A stretch of 14,131 nucleotides of DNA from Opitutus sp. GAS368 (GTDB lineage: Bacteria; Verrucomicrobiota; Verrucomicrobiia; Opitutales; Opitutaceae): positions 1 through 14,131 of the forward strand of contig CAMATV010000037.1 of NCBI GenBank assembly GCA_945861235.1, read 5' to 3'. A program made the position numbers and the translations under genes. Below, piece by piece: positions 1 through 6,221 of the stretch; position 1 is the first letter of the stretch, and each line of letters starts with the position of its first letter. Below the pieces are notes generated by a model. That model was not told where the DNA came from. It made no database searches and worked only from the letters and a program-made list of their open reading frames with translations.

Positions 1-782
1 TATTGGACGGGAATTTTGCGCTGACCCTGCACAACGGCGATAATACCCATGGTGACGAGGATGAAGAGCCCGACCATAATCACGGCCTGAGGAACGCCCA
101 GGCTCGTGCCGGTGCCAACCGGCTTGAAGAAGAGATTGTAGGTCGCGACCGCCGCACCCGGGATGTCGGCCAAGATACCGACGGTGATCAAGAGCGAGAC
201 GCCGTTGCCGATACCGCGCTGCGTGATCTGCTCACCCAGCCACATCAACAACATCGTTCCCGCGGTCATGAAGATCACGGAAGTGACGACAAAGGACCAT
301 TTGCTACCCAAGACGATCGGGCCGTAGGTCGCCACATCATAGCCTGCGAAAAGCTGGGCTGGATTGTTGAGTGCGAGCAGAAGTAGCGTGCCCTGAATCA
401 AACAGATCAGGACCGTGGCGTAGCGCGTATATTGCGTGAGCTTCTGGCGGCCGACATCGCCCTCCTGTTGCAAGCGGCTGAGCGCGGGCACAACCGCAGT
501 CATCAACTGAAAGATAATCGAAGCGCTGATATAAGGCATGATGCCCAGCGCCGCGATGGCACCCTTAATCAGGGCACCACCGGTGAACATGTTGTAGAGA
601 CCGACGAGCGCACTCGCCCCACCGGCGGATTGGTCGCCGAAGAACTTTTGCAGTGGCTGGGGATCAATGCCAGGCAGCGGAATGTGCGCGGCCACACGGG
701 CCACGAACAGCAGCGACAGCGTGTAGAAAATGCGCGAGCGGAGCTCGGGGATTTTCAGGGAGTTCGTGAAAGCGGAAAACAC
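1..782 (-). CDS. secY: Protein translocase subunit SecY (N-terminal 260 residues, cut by window edge)
   Basis: SecY is the channel-forming inner-membrane subunit of the SecYEG translocon, which exports and inserts nascent proteins. The frame runs off the left end of the window, so only residues 1-260 are visible out of roughly 440-500 usual for the family. Seen directly: an N-terminus MFSAFTNSLKIPELRSRI, typical of bacterial SecY; hydrophobic segments near residues 20-33, 69-90, 121-137, 163-183, 193-215 and 232-252; the conserved GIGNGVSLLI motif at 190-199; and GQRKIPVQ at the cut. The start must be GTG at 782-780, because the in-frame stretch back to the TGA at 842-840 holds no ATG or TTG and the family begins at this phenylalanine. 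No Shine-Dalgarno sequence precedes it. It follows rplO by 72 bases, and a terminator-like hairpin lies in that gap, so its expression may be lower than that of the ribosomal genes. Confidence 0.96.
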   Translation of the reverse strand, partial: MFSAFTNSLKIPELRSRIFYTLSLLFVARVAAHIPLPGIDPQPLQKFFGDQSAGGASALVGLYNMFTGGALIKGAIAALGIMPYISASIIFQLMTAVVPALSRLQQEGDVGRQKLTQYTRYATVLICLIQGTLLLLALNNPAQLFAGYDVATYGPIVLGSKWSFVVTSVIFMTAGTMLLMWLGEQITQRGIGNGVSLLITVGILADIPGAAVATYNLFFKPVGTGTSLGVPQAVIMVGLFILVTMGIIAVVQGQRKIPVQ

Positions 783-815
783 AGCGTGAGGCGGATGGTT
801 GTGAGACGTGTGAAG

Positions 816-851
816 AAAAACGAAGCGCGCCGATCTTGATCAACGCGCTTC
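816..851 (-). terminator. Terminator-like hairpin between rplO and secY
   Basis: On the minus-strand transcript, GAAGCGCG (851-844) pairs perfectly with CGCGCTTC (829-822). This gives an 8-bp GC-rich stem with a 14-base loop that can itself pair GAU with AUC. The 3' arm is followed by G and then five U residues (820-816) and CUU. This is the form of an intrinsic terminator. It starts only 3 bases after the rplO stop codon and ends about 33 bases before the secY start. That leaves no room for an ordinary promoter after it, so partial termination (attenuation) of secY is the simplest reading. It is inferred from sequence only; the loop is larger than ideal. Confidence 0.6.
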
Positions 852-854
852 ACG

Positions 855-1301
855 TTAGCCGACGATGGCTTGTCCACCGGCTTTTTCAATCTTGGCTTTG
901 GCCGACTCGGAAAACTTCGCGGCGGTAACCTTAATGGCGCGGGTCAGTTCGCCATCGCCCAGAATTTTCACAGCCTTCTCGCCGGAACGGATGAGGCCGG
1001 CGGCAGCAAGCGTGAGTGCCGATACTTCCGTGACGGAGGCATCCAAGCCGGAGAGATCGCCGACATTGAGGATGGCGATTTCGGTGCGGAAATTGAATTG
1101 ATTGAATCCGCGGTGCGGGAGCTTGCGGTAAAGGGGCATTTGGCCGCCTTCGAAGCCGGGACGAATGGAGCTACCGGAGCGGGCCGATTGGCCTTTGCCG
1201 CCGCGACCGGACGTCTTGCCGTGGCCGCCGCCTTCGCCGCAACCGACGCGCTTCTTGCGGTGAATTGCACCTTTAACGTTCTTAAGTTCGTGGAGTTTCA
1301 T
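855..1301 (-). CDS. rplO: 50S ribosomal protein L15
   Basis: L15 is a late-assembling protein of the large subunit that threads a glycine-rich N-terminal arm into 23S rRNA. The product has 148 residues, the usual length (E. coli 144). Seen: start MKLHELKN, then the Gly/Arg-rich arm at about 20-48 with GGGHGKTSGRGGKGQ, then the globular part with GFEGGQMPLYRKLPHRGF. An upstream in-frame ATG would add nine residues (MGRPPTGIT) that do not belong to the family. The chosen ATG has AGGA about seven bases upstream. It follows rpsE by 70 bases; rpmD (L30), which usually lies there, is absent. The gap has a short GC-rich hairpin next to the ribosome binding site. A terminator-like hairpin follows the stop codon. 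Confidence 0.98.
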   Translation of the reverse strand: MKLHELKNVKGAIHRKKRVGCGEGGGHGKTSGRGGKGQSARSGSSIRPGFEGGQMPLYRKLPHRGFNQFNFRTEIAILNVGDLSGLDASVTEVSALTLAAAGLIRSGEKAVKILGDGELTRAIKVTAAKFSESAKAKIEKAGGQAIVG

Positions 1302-1311
1302 AGTGATTCCT

Positions 1312-1328
1312 GTAGGGGGTCGCCCCAC
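1312..1328 (-). promoter_or_regulatory. GC-rich hairpin abutting the rplO ribosome binding site
   Basis: In the minus-strand RNA GUGGGG (1328-1323) can pair with CCCUAC (1317-1312), giving six pairs (one G-U) and a five-base loop. The hairpin is immediately followed by AGGA and then the rplO start ten bases further on. It sits where rpmD would be in other bacteria. It could affect rplO translation or simply be chance in GC-rich DNA. Confidence 0.3.
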
Positions 1329-1371
1329 CCCGCGATAACGCAGAGTGGAACTCGGATGGGTTGAGTTAAAA

Positions 1372-2052
1372 TCAGCTTGTCGCGCGGACCTTGGTGATGT
1401 CCGCCGCCAGACGCAGTTGCAGCAAACCGTTGAGCGTGGCGTGCACGACAGCGATGTGGTTCGAGGAACCCATCGACTTCGTCAAAATATTCTTAACACC
1501 AGCAGCCTCGAGGACGGCGCGAACGCCACCGCCGGCGATGAGACCGGTGCCGGGCGAAGCGGGTTTGAGCATCACGCGGCCGCCATCGTATCGACCCAAG
1601 ACATCGTGCGGGATCGTGTCGCCCTTGAGCTTAACACTGACGAGATGCTTGTGGGCGTTGGCGGTGCCTTTCTTGATGGCATCGGGAACTTCGTTGGCCT
1701 TGCCGTAACCGATACCGACCTTGCCCTTACCATCACCGACGACAGCGAGAGCGGAGAAGGAAAAGCGCCGACCGCCTTTGACTACCTTGGCACAGCGGTT
1801 GATGAAAACGACCTTCTCGATCATGGTCGGACCGTCGCCCTCTTGGGGCTTGTCGCGATTGTCACGACGAGGGCCGCGATTGCCGCCTGGCCCGCGATTA
1901 CCGCCGGGGCCACCTTGGCCGCGGAAACCGCCGCCGCCGCCTTGGCCGCGAGGAGCGCGCTGTTCGCGCGCGGGTGCAGCAGCGGCAGCCGCTGGTGGGG
2001 AAACGGGTGCTGGCGTGGCGCTTTGGGGCGCGGAAGTTGGTTCAGTGCTCAT
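1372..2052 (-). CDS. rpsE: 30S ribosomal protein S5 with long Gly/Arg-rich N-terminal extension
   Basis: S5 binds the small subunit near the decoding site and the mRNA entry channel and affects translational fidelity. The product has 226 residues against about 165-170 for the usual form. Residues 1-30 are Ala/Pro/Ser-rich, 31-75 hold RGQGGGGGFRGQGG and two copies of GGNRGP, and the ordinary S5 core starts near residue 77 (MIEKVVFINR, then VKGGRRFSFSALAVVGDG, and later NPVEVMKA-type sequence replaced by ILTKSMGSSNHIAVVHATLNGL). The extension shares the core frame without a stop. An internal ATG at residue 77 could give a core-only protein, but it lacks a close Shine-Dalgarno sequence. The first ATG lies six bases after the rplR stop, which suggests coupled translation. 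The extension looks disordered and RGG-like. Confidence 0.96.
   Translation of the reverse strand: MSTEPTSAPQSATPAPVSPPAAAAAAPAREQRAPRGQGGGGGFRGQGGPGGNRGPGGNRGPRRDNRDKPQEGDGPTMIEKVVFINRCAKVVKGGRRFSFSALAVVGDGKGKVGIGYGKANEVPDAIKKGTANAHKHLVSVKLKGDTIPHDVLGRYDGGRVMLKPASPGTGLIAGGGVRAVLEAAGVKNILTKSMGSSNHIAVVHATLNGLLQLRLAADITKVRATS
1871..1906 (-). repeat. Two imperfect 18-bp tandem repeats coding GGNRGP in S5
   Basis: Plus-strand units at 1871-1888 and 1889-1906 match at about 15 of 18 positions and encode the doubled GGNRGP in the S5 extension. This suggests the extension grew by local duplication. Confidence 0.6.
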
Positions 2053-2058
2053 GCGATA

Positions 2059-2418
2059 TTAGAATTGGAGACCACCTTCGCGAGCGGCGTCAGCGAAGAC
2101 TTTCACTTTACCCTGATAGGGAGCGCCACTGCGATCGAAGACGACCGCGGCGATACCGACGGCCTTGGCCTTAAGGGCAAACGCCGCGCCGAGCACTTTT
2201 GCGCCGGCGACGTTGGCCTTCAATTTCTGCTTGCGCAGTTCGGCATCGAGGCTGCCGAGGAAAACCAGCGTGGTGCTTGTATCGTCGTCGATGGCTTGGG
2301 CATAGACGTGTTTCGCGGTGAAGCGAACCGCGAGGCGCGGGCGGATAGCGGTGCCGGTAACTTTTTTGCGGATTCTCCAACGACGTTTCTGGAGAAGGAT
2401 AGCTTTGGAAGTGCTCAT
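2059..2418 (-). CDS. rplR: 50S ribosomal protein L18
   Basis: L18 binds 5S rRNA together with L5 and helps dock it to the central protuberance of the large subunit. The product has 119 residues (E. coli 117). Seen: basic N-terminus with KRRWRIRKKV, then RPRLAVRFTAKHVYAQAIDD, and the highly conserved C-terminal YQGKVKVFADAAREGGLQF. It starts 29 bases after rplF and ends six bases before rpsE. The leader holds only a weak AGGG. Nothing unusual is seen in the protein. Confidence 0.98.
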   Translation of the reverse strand: MSTSKAILLQKRRWRIRKKVTGTAIRPRLAVRFTAKHVYAQAIDDDTSTTLVFLGSLDAELRKQKLKANVAGAKVLGAAFALKAKAVGIAAVVFDRSGAPYQGKVKVFADAAREGGLQF

Positions 2419-2447
2419 GGGTTGGACCCTGAAATGGGAGATTACGA

Positions 2448-2987
2448 TTAGGCGACGGTCTTGCCTTCTTTGCGGCGAACGCGTTCGCCAACGATACGGA
2501 CACCCTTGCCCTTGTAGGGCTCGGGTGGATAATAGCTGCGAATTTCCGCAGTGATGGCGCCGACGAGTTGTTTGTCCGCGCCTTCGACCTTGATTTTCGT
2601 CTGATCAGTGACGGTGAGTTTAATGCCGGCCGGGATTTCCATCAGAATCGGATGGGAATAGCCGAGAGCGAGATCGAGGGTGGTGCCTTTGAGGTTAGCT
2701 TTGAAGCCGACGCCTTGGATTTCGAGGTCCTTGACGTAGCCTTCCGAAGCTCCCTTGACCATGCCCGCAATCACGGAGCGGACCGTGCCGTACATCGCTT
2801 TTGCGAAGCGGCTGTCGTCGTCGGTCGGGCTAACCGTGACAACTTTGTCAGCGACGGTGACCTTGACGACGGGCGCGAAAAGTTTGGAGATTTTACCTTT
2901 GGGACCCTCAACATGGACAACGTCACCGGTGAGGGTAACTTTGACCTTTTCAGGGATAGGAATGGGTTGTTTGCCGATGCGGCTCAT
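2448..2987 (-). CDS. rplF: 50S ribosomal protein L6
   Basis: L6 has two similar domains and binds near the sarcin-ricin loop and the factor-binding site of the large subunit. The product has 179 residues, close to the usual 177-180. Seen: start MSRIGKQPIPIPEKV, VEGPKGKISK near residues 34-43, and the C-terminal signature PPEPYKGKGVRIVGERVRRKEGK. An in-frame ATG seven codons upstream would add MVKPPLT, which is not part of the family, so the downstream ATG is chosen. It starts 14 bases after the rpsH stop. The bases before it are CACC with no clear Shine-Dalgarno sequence, so coupling to rpsH is likely. Confidence 0.98.
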   Translation of the reverse strand: MSRIGKQPIPIPEKVKVTLTGDVVHVEGPKGKISKLFAPVVKVTVADKVVTVSPTDDDSRFAKAMYGTVRSVIAGMVKGASEGYVKDLEIQGVGFKANLKGTTLDLALGYSHPILMEIPAGIKLTVTDQTKIKVEGADKQLVGAITAEIRSYYPPEPYKGKGVRIVGERVRRKEGKTVA

Positions 2988-3001
2988 GGTGAGTGGCGGT
3001 T

Positions 3002-3394
3002 TTACCAAACGTTGCAGATCAGTTCGCCACCGGCCTTATTGCGTCGGCAGTCGGAATCTTTCATCAGACCTTTGGAGGTCGAGAGGATACCAATGCCGAG
3101 GCCGTTGAGGACGCGCGGGATTTCGGTGTAACCGAAGTAGAGACGGCGGCCAGGTGAGGACACGCGGGTAATGCCGGTAATCGCCGGAGCGCCGTCGACA
3201 TACTTCATCTTCACGACGAGGGTCTTGTGGCCCGCCGTGCTGATGGAATTGGAGTGCTCAGTGATGTAGCCCTCGATTTTCAGAATGGCGACAATGGCCT
3301 GTTTGACGGTGGAGTGCGGAATAACGCACTCGTCGAGGCGCGCCTTGCTGGCGTTCCGGAGGCGCGTGAGGAGATCACTAATCGGGTCGGTCAT
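3002..3394 (-). CDS. rpsH: 30S ribosomal protein S8
   Basis: S8 is a primary 16S rRNA-binding protein that organises the platform of the small subunit. In E. coli it also represses the spc operon. The product has 130 residues, the normal length. Seen: start MTDPISDLLTRLRNASKA, the central ITGITRVSSPGRRLYFG, and the RNA-binding signature GLGIGILSTSKGLM with C-terminal GGELICNVW. It is preceded by a 75-base gap after rpsN that holds a UUCG-capped hairpin. The start is preceded by CACC and no Shine-Dalgarno sequence. Confidence 0.98.
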   Translation of the reverse strand: MTDPISDLLTRLRNASKARLDECVIPHSTVKQAIVAILKIEGYITEHSNSISTAGHKTLVVKMKYVDGAPAITGITRVSSPGRRLYFGYTEIPRVLNGLGIGILSTSKGLMKDSDCRRNKAGGELICNVW

Positions 3395-3433
3395 GGTGGA
3401 TGTTGTTTAAAGGTGGCCGTGGGTCATATCCGA

Positions 3434-3447
3434 TGCGCCGAAGCGCA
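3434..3447 (-). promoter_or_regulatory. UUCG-tetraloop hairpin in the rpsN-rpsH gap
   Basis: The minus-strand RNA reads UGCGC-UUCG-GCGCA, a perfect 5-bp stem closed by the very stable C(UUCG)G tetraloop. Just upstream, CCCG-GUCG-CGGG can form a second small hairpin, so the gap may be folded throughout. There is no U-run after it, which argues against a terminator. An mRNA-processing, stability or ribosomal-protein binding role is possible but unproven. Confidence 0.5.
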
Positions 3448-3469
3448 CAAACCCCCGCGACCGGGAAAA

Positions 3470-3775
3470 TTACCAAGAAGATTTGGTCACTCCGGGAATC
3501 TTACCCGAAAGGGCGAGTTCACGGAATTGGATACGGGAGACCCCGAACTTGCCGATGAAGGCGCGCGGACGGCCACTCATGGAGCACCGGTTACGGATGC
3601 GCGTCGGCGAAGAGTTGCGAGGAAGCTGCTGGAGCTTTTTCTGCGCCGCGTAGAACGCCTCGTCGGCCGTGGCGGGATTCTTGAGGATGGCTTTAAGCTC
3701 GGCGCGCTCAGCGGCGTGCTTCGCGGTGAGACGCTTACGTTTTTCGTTACGCTGAATGGCGGATGTCTTGGGCAT
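3470..3775 (-). CDS. rpsN: 30S ribosomal protein S14 (long, zinc-free type)
   Basis: S14 lies in the head of the small subunit next to S3, S10 and S19. The product has 101 residues, the length of the long form found in E. coli; the short zinc form has about 61. Seen: start MPKTSAIQRNEKRKRL, LPRNSSPTRIRNRCSMSGRPR in the middle and the C-terminal FRELALSGKIPGVTKSSW. Only one cysteine is present and no CXXC pair, so no zinc ribbon can form. It follows rplE by 18 bases; ACC precedes the start with no strong Shine-Dalgarno sequence. Confidence 0.98.
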   Translation of the reverse strand: MPKTSAIQRNEKRKRLTAKHAAERAELKAILKNPATADEAFYAAQKKLQQLPRNSSPTRIRNRCSMSGRPRAFIGKFGVSRIQFRELALSGKIPGVTKSSW

Positions 3776-3793
3776 GGTCGGCGAAAGATGGGC

Positions 3794-4375
3794 TTAGGCG
3801 GCGTTGGGCTTTTGTTGGACAGATTGGGGCTCGATGCGCCGGAAAGGCATACCAAGAAGGCGCAGCAGATCGCGACCCTCGTCATCGGTCTGAGCCGTGG
3901 TGACGATGGTGACATCGAGACCCATGGATTTCTTAACATTTTCCAAGGTGATCTCCGGGAAAATCGAGAAGTCCGTGACGCCGAGACTGTAATTGCCGTG
4001 ACCATCAAGCTTGGACGGGACGCCGCGGAAGTCCCGGATACTGGGAAGGGCGACGGACAGGAGACGGTAGAGGAACTCCCACATGGCCGGTCCGCGAAGC
4101 GTGACGCTGCACCCGGTGGTTTGATTGGGCTTCAACTTGAAATTGGCGATCGCGCGTTTCGTCTTGTTGAGCAACGGCTTTTGTCCGGCAAGAGCGCCCA
4201 TATCGCGGGCGATATCGGCGATTTGATTCTTGTCGGCGTCGGCATCAATACCGGTGTTCAAGTTGATCTTTACCAACTTCGGCACCTGGTGCTTGTTTTT
4301 GTAGCCATGGAGTTTCACCAGCTCAGGGGCGACCTGCTCGGTGTAGATTTTTTTAAGGACGGGAACGTAGCTCAT
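3794..4375 (-). CDS. rplE: 50S ribosomal protein L5
   Basis: L5 binds 5S rRNA with L18 in the central protuberance and contacts S13 and the P-site tRNA region. The product has 193 residues against about 179 usual; the excess is a short C-terminal tail after GMPFRR. Seen: VPKLVKINLNTGI near residues 31-43, the loop around GQKPLLNKTKRAIANFKL, the RDFRGVP segment, and NYSLGVTDFSIFPEI. It is separated from rplX by 114 bases, one of the longest gaps in the block. No Shine-Dalgarno sequence is seen upstream (ACGAAA precedes ATG). Confidence 0.98.
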   Translation of the reverse strand: MSYVPVLKKIYTEQVAPELVKLHGYKNKHQVPKLVKINLNTGIDADADKNQIADIARDMGALAGQKPLLNKTKRAIANFKLKPNQTTGCSVTLRGPAMWEFLYRLLSVALPSIRDFRGVPSKLDGHGNYSLGVTDFSIFPEITLENVKKSMGLDVTIVTTAQTDDEGRDLLRLLGMPFRRIEPQSVQQKPNAA

Positions 4376-4489
4376 TTTCGTGGCGACCGGATTACCGACC
4401 CGGAGGCAATTGAGGATGGTGATTGATGTGGAAAAGCGCCGAGTAACTCATACGCGCCGCCGGAATGGCAAGCGTGCATTCGTGGGAGC
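4376..4489 (-). other. 114-base gap between rplX and rplE
   Basis: No frame here looks like a gene. In minus-strand RNA a loose hairpin (GCGC 4457-4454 with GCGC 4439-4436, inner GAG/CUC) is followed by UUUU. It has the outline of a weak terminator, but the stem is broken by an unequal internal loop. No convincing promoter is seen. Confidence 0.4.
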
Positions 4490-4756
4490 TTAAGCGGTGG
4501 GCTTCTTGCGTTTGCTCGCGTCGAAGACCGATTGGAGCATGAGATTGGAAATATGAACGGAGCCCTCGAGTTCGGAGATGGTACCCTGGGGATGCTTCTC
4601 CGACTTCTTGAGGTGCCGCTTGATCATCGCAACGCCCTCAACTCGGGCGCGGGATTTGGCAGCAAGGATCTCGAGGAGCTTGCCAGATTTACCCTTGTTG
4701 GATCCTGCAATGACAACGACCATGTCGTTGCGTTTGACGTGAAATTTCGTGGCCAT
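4490..4756 (-). CDS. rplX: 50S ribosomal protein L24
   Basis: L24 starts assembly of the large subunit by binding the 5' part of 23S rRNA and sits near the exit of the peptide tunnel. The product has 88 residues, on the short side (E. coli 104). Seen: a KOW motif at about 8-35 (RNDMVVVIAGSNKGKSGKLLEIL) and the later GSVHISNLML. The start is well supported: GGAGG about eight bases upstream, and the ATG lies one base after the rplN TAA (TAACATG), so the two are likely translationally coupled. Confidence 0.98.
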   Translation of the reverse strand: MATKFHVKRNDMVVVIAGSNKGKSGKLLEILAAKSRARVEGVAMIKRHLKKSEKHPQGTISELEGSVHISNLMLQSVFDASKRKKPTA

Positions 4757-4757
4757 G

Positions 4758-5123
4758 TTAGAGAACCTCCGGAGCGAGCGAGATGATCTTCATGAAATTT
4801 TTCGCACGCAATTCGCGAGCGACGGGCCCGAAGATGCGGGTGCCCTTGGGATTATTCGCCGCGTCGATGATAACAATCGCATTGCTATCAAAACGCAGGT
4901 AGCTGCCGTCCGCGCGGCGAACCGGTGCGCGGGTGCGAACGACGACCGCCTTGACGACCTCGCCCTTTTTCACAGTGGCCTCGGTGGCACTTTGTTTAAT
5001 GTGGACGGTGATGATATCGCCCACACCGGCGGTGGCGGTAATCTGGCCTTTTTTACTAATCATCGCGGCCTTGCGAGCACCGGTGTTATCGGCGACTTCG
5101 AGAATGGAGCGCAGTTGGATCAT
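4758..5123 (-). CDS. rplN: 50S ribosomal protein L14
   Basis: L14 lies at the subunit interface and forms bridges to 16S rRNA; it is also the docking site of the silencing factor RsfS in known bacteria. The product has 121 residues, the normal length (122-123). Seen: start MIQLRSILEVADNTGARKA, VKKGEVVKAVVVRTRAPVRR, GSYLRFDSNAIVII and GTRIFGPVARELR. GGGAG about nine bases upstream of the ATG supports the start. It opens the spc block, 43 bases after rpsQ, with no evident promoter or terminator between, so S10 and spc are probably one transcript here. Confidence 0.99.
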   Translation of the reverse strand: MIQLRSILEVADNTGARKAAMISKKGQITATAGVGDIITVHIKQSATEATVKKGEVVKAVVVRTRAPVRRADGSYLRFDSNAIVIIDAANNPKGTRIFGPVARELRAKNFMKIISLAPEVL

Positions 5124-5166
5124 GGCAGGTCTCCCGGAAGGGAAAGTTTAATGGAAATTAAAGCGC

Positions 5167-5508
5167 TCAGGCTTTCGTGATTTTGGTGGGAACGAGTGCG
5201 GCAACATCCTTTTCGGAAATTGCGACTGCGTCAGTGGTGACGGCCTTCAACAGGACGGAGACGACACGCCAACGTTTGAGGCGGCTGAGGGGACGGGTTT
5301 CCATCACCTCAACTTTATCGCCAACCTTGGTCTCGTTCTTTTCGTCGTGAACATGGAGCACGGTTTGGCGGTTGATGACCTTATGGTAGAGTGGGTGCGG
5401 CGTCTTGTAGGCGACGGTCACCTTGACGGACTTGTCTCCCGAGCGGCTCGAGACGAGACCGATTTGTTTGCGACGATTGGTGCGCTGGCCTTCAGTGGCG
5501 GTGGACAT
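5167..5508 (-). CDS. rpsQ: 30S ribosomal protein S17 with C-terminal extension
   Basis: S17 is a primary 16S rRNA-binding protein with an OB fold in the body of the small subunit. The product has 113 residues against about 84-88 in most bacteria. Seen: RRKQIGLVSSRSGDKSVKVTV (OB strands), HPLYHKVI, HDEKNETKVGDKVEVMETRPLS and LKRWRVVSVL. The core ends near residue 88 and residues 89-113 form an extra tail (TTDAVAISEKDVAALVPTKI and so on) of no recognised fold. It follows rpmC by 28 bases. No clear Shine-Dalgarno sequence is seen. Confidence 0.97.
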   Translation of the reverse strand: MSTATEGQRTNRRKQIGLVSSRSGDKSVKVTVAYKTPHPLYHKVINRQTVLHVHDEKNETKVGDKVEVMETRPLSRLKRWRVVSVLLKAVTTDAVAISEKDVAALVPTKITKA

Positions 5509-5536
5509 GGCGGTGAGTTGGTTTTAACGAATGCGC

Positions 5537-5740
5537 TTAGGCGACGGTCGCTGGGCGTTTCTTCTCGTTTTGGATGGTGAGGAGGCGGGCGATGCCCTTG
5601 CGAAGTGTGCGCAATTGATCGGTCTTTTCGACCTGGCCCGTCTGCTTGCGGAGACGGAGCTGGAGGAGTTCCTCACGGGTGGAGCGAACTTTAGCGGTGA
5701 TCTCGTCGGAAGAGAGATCGCGGATTTCTTTGGAAGTCAT
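5537..5740 (-). CDS. rpmC: 50S ribosomal protein L29
   Basis: L29 is a small two-helix protein at the peptide-tunnel exit next to L23, where nascent-chain factors dock. The product has 67 residues, the usual length (63-70). Seen: MTSKEIRDLSSDEI, EELLQLRLRKQTGQ and the second helix with TLRKGIARLLTI, the family pattern. It lies between rplP (18 bases upstream) and rpsQ (28 bases downstream). No strong Shine-Dalgarno sequence. Confidence 0.97.
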   Translation of the reverse strand: MTSKEIRDLSSDEITAKVRSTREELLQLRLRKQTGQVEKTDQLRTLRKGIARLLTIQNEKKRPATVA

Positions 5741-5758
5741 GACGGGCGTTGTTAAAGA

Positions 5759-6181
5759 TTAGGCCACGTTGCTGTCGCGCTGGATGAAGCGGCAGTGGAA
5801 GGGCAGCTTGGCATCGGCGAGTCGGAAGGCCTCTTTGGCCACCGTGGTAGGAACGCCAGCGAGCTCGAAGAGGACGGCGCCGGGCTTGATCACCGCGACG
5901 TAATATTCGACGGCGCCTTTGCCTTGGCCCATGCGGGTTTCGGCCGCTTTCTTGGTGATCGGCTTGTGCGGGAATACGCGGATCCAAAGCTTTCCTTTGC
6001 GCTTCAGATGGCGGGAAATGGTGACACGCGCAGCTTCGATTTGCTGACCGGTCATGGGTCCGCGAGTGAGCGATTGGAGGCCAAACTCGCCGAAGGCGAG
6101 TGTGTTGCCGCGCTTGGCATTGCCAGCGCGGGAGCCTTTCATCGACTTGCGGTATTTGGTGCGGGCGGGAGCTAGAGCCAT
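5759..6181 (-). CDS. rplP: 50S ribosomal protein L16
   Basis: L16 is a late-assembling protein that helps position A-site tRNA near the peptidyl-transferase centre. The product has 140 residues (E. coli 136). Seen: start MALAPARTKYRKSMKG, GEFGLQSLTRGPMTGQQIEAAR, ISRHLKRKGKLWIRVFP, ETRMGQGKGAVEYYVA and VLFELAGV. The start has AAAGGAG about ten bases upstream, one of the better ribosome binding sites in the window, embedded in a 12-bp perfect palindrome. It follows rpsC by 40 bases. Confidence 0.99.
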   Translation of the reverse strand: MALAPARTKYRKSMKGSRAGNAKRGNTLAFGEFGLQSLTRGPMTGQQIEAARVTISRHLKRKGKLWIRVFPHKPITKKAAETRMGQGKGAVEYYVAVIKPGAVLFELAGVPTTVAKEAFRLADAKLPFHCRFIQRDSNVA

Positions 6182-6182
6182 G

Positions 6183-6194
6183 GGAGAATTCTCC
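6183..6194. promoter_or_regulatory. Perfect 12-bp palindrome covering the rplP Shine-Dalgarno
   Basis: GGAGAATTCTCC is identical on both strands and contains the GGAG used by rplP. In RNA the two halves could pair only with a tight loop, so its effect on initiation is uncertain; as DNA it is a possible dimeric protein site. It may also be chance. Confidence 0.35.
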
Positions 6195-6221
6195 TTTAAA
6201 AGATTTTATCCGTGAACCGGA

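Noticed and set aside
1302..1328. Upstream start for rplO adding nine residues
   Set aside because: The internal ATG has AGGA at the right distance and matches the family start; the added residues lie in the hairpin region.
2988..3008. Upstream start for rplF adding seven residues
   Set aside because: L6 proteins begin at MSRIGKQP; the extra residues overlap the rpsH stop region and have no family match.
3227..4426. 399-codon open frame on the plus strand (and similar ones at 1345-2451, 7631-8788, 9549-10394, 11095-12246)
   Set aside because: Each lies antisense to well-identified ribosomal protein genes, crosses several of them and has no recognisable protein pattern. GC-rich codon use on the minus strand readily creates such frames.
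4432..4457. Terminator between rplX and rplE
   Set aside because: The stem is only four plus three pairs with an unequal internal loop and four U residues; too weak to call.
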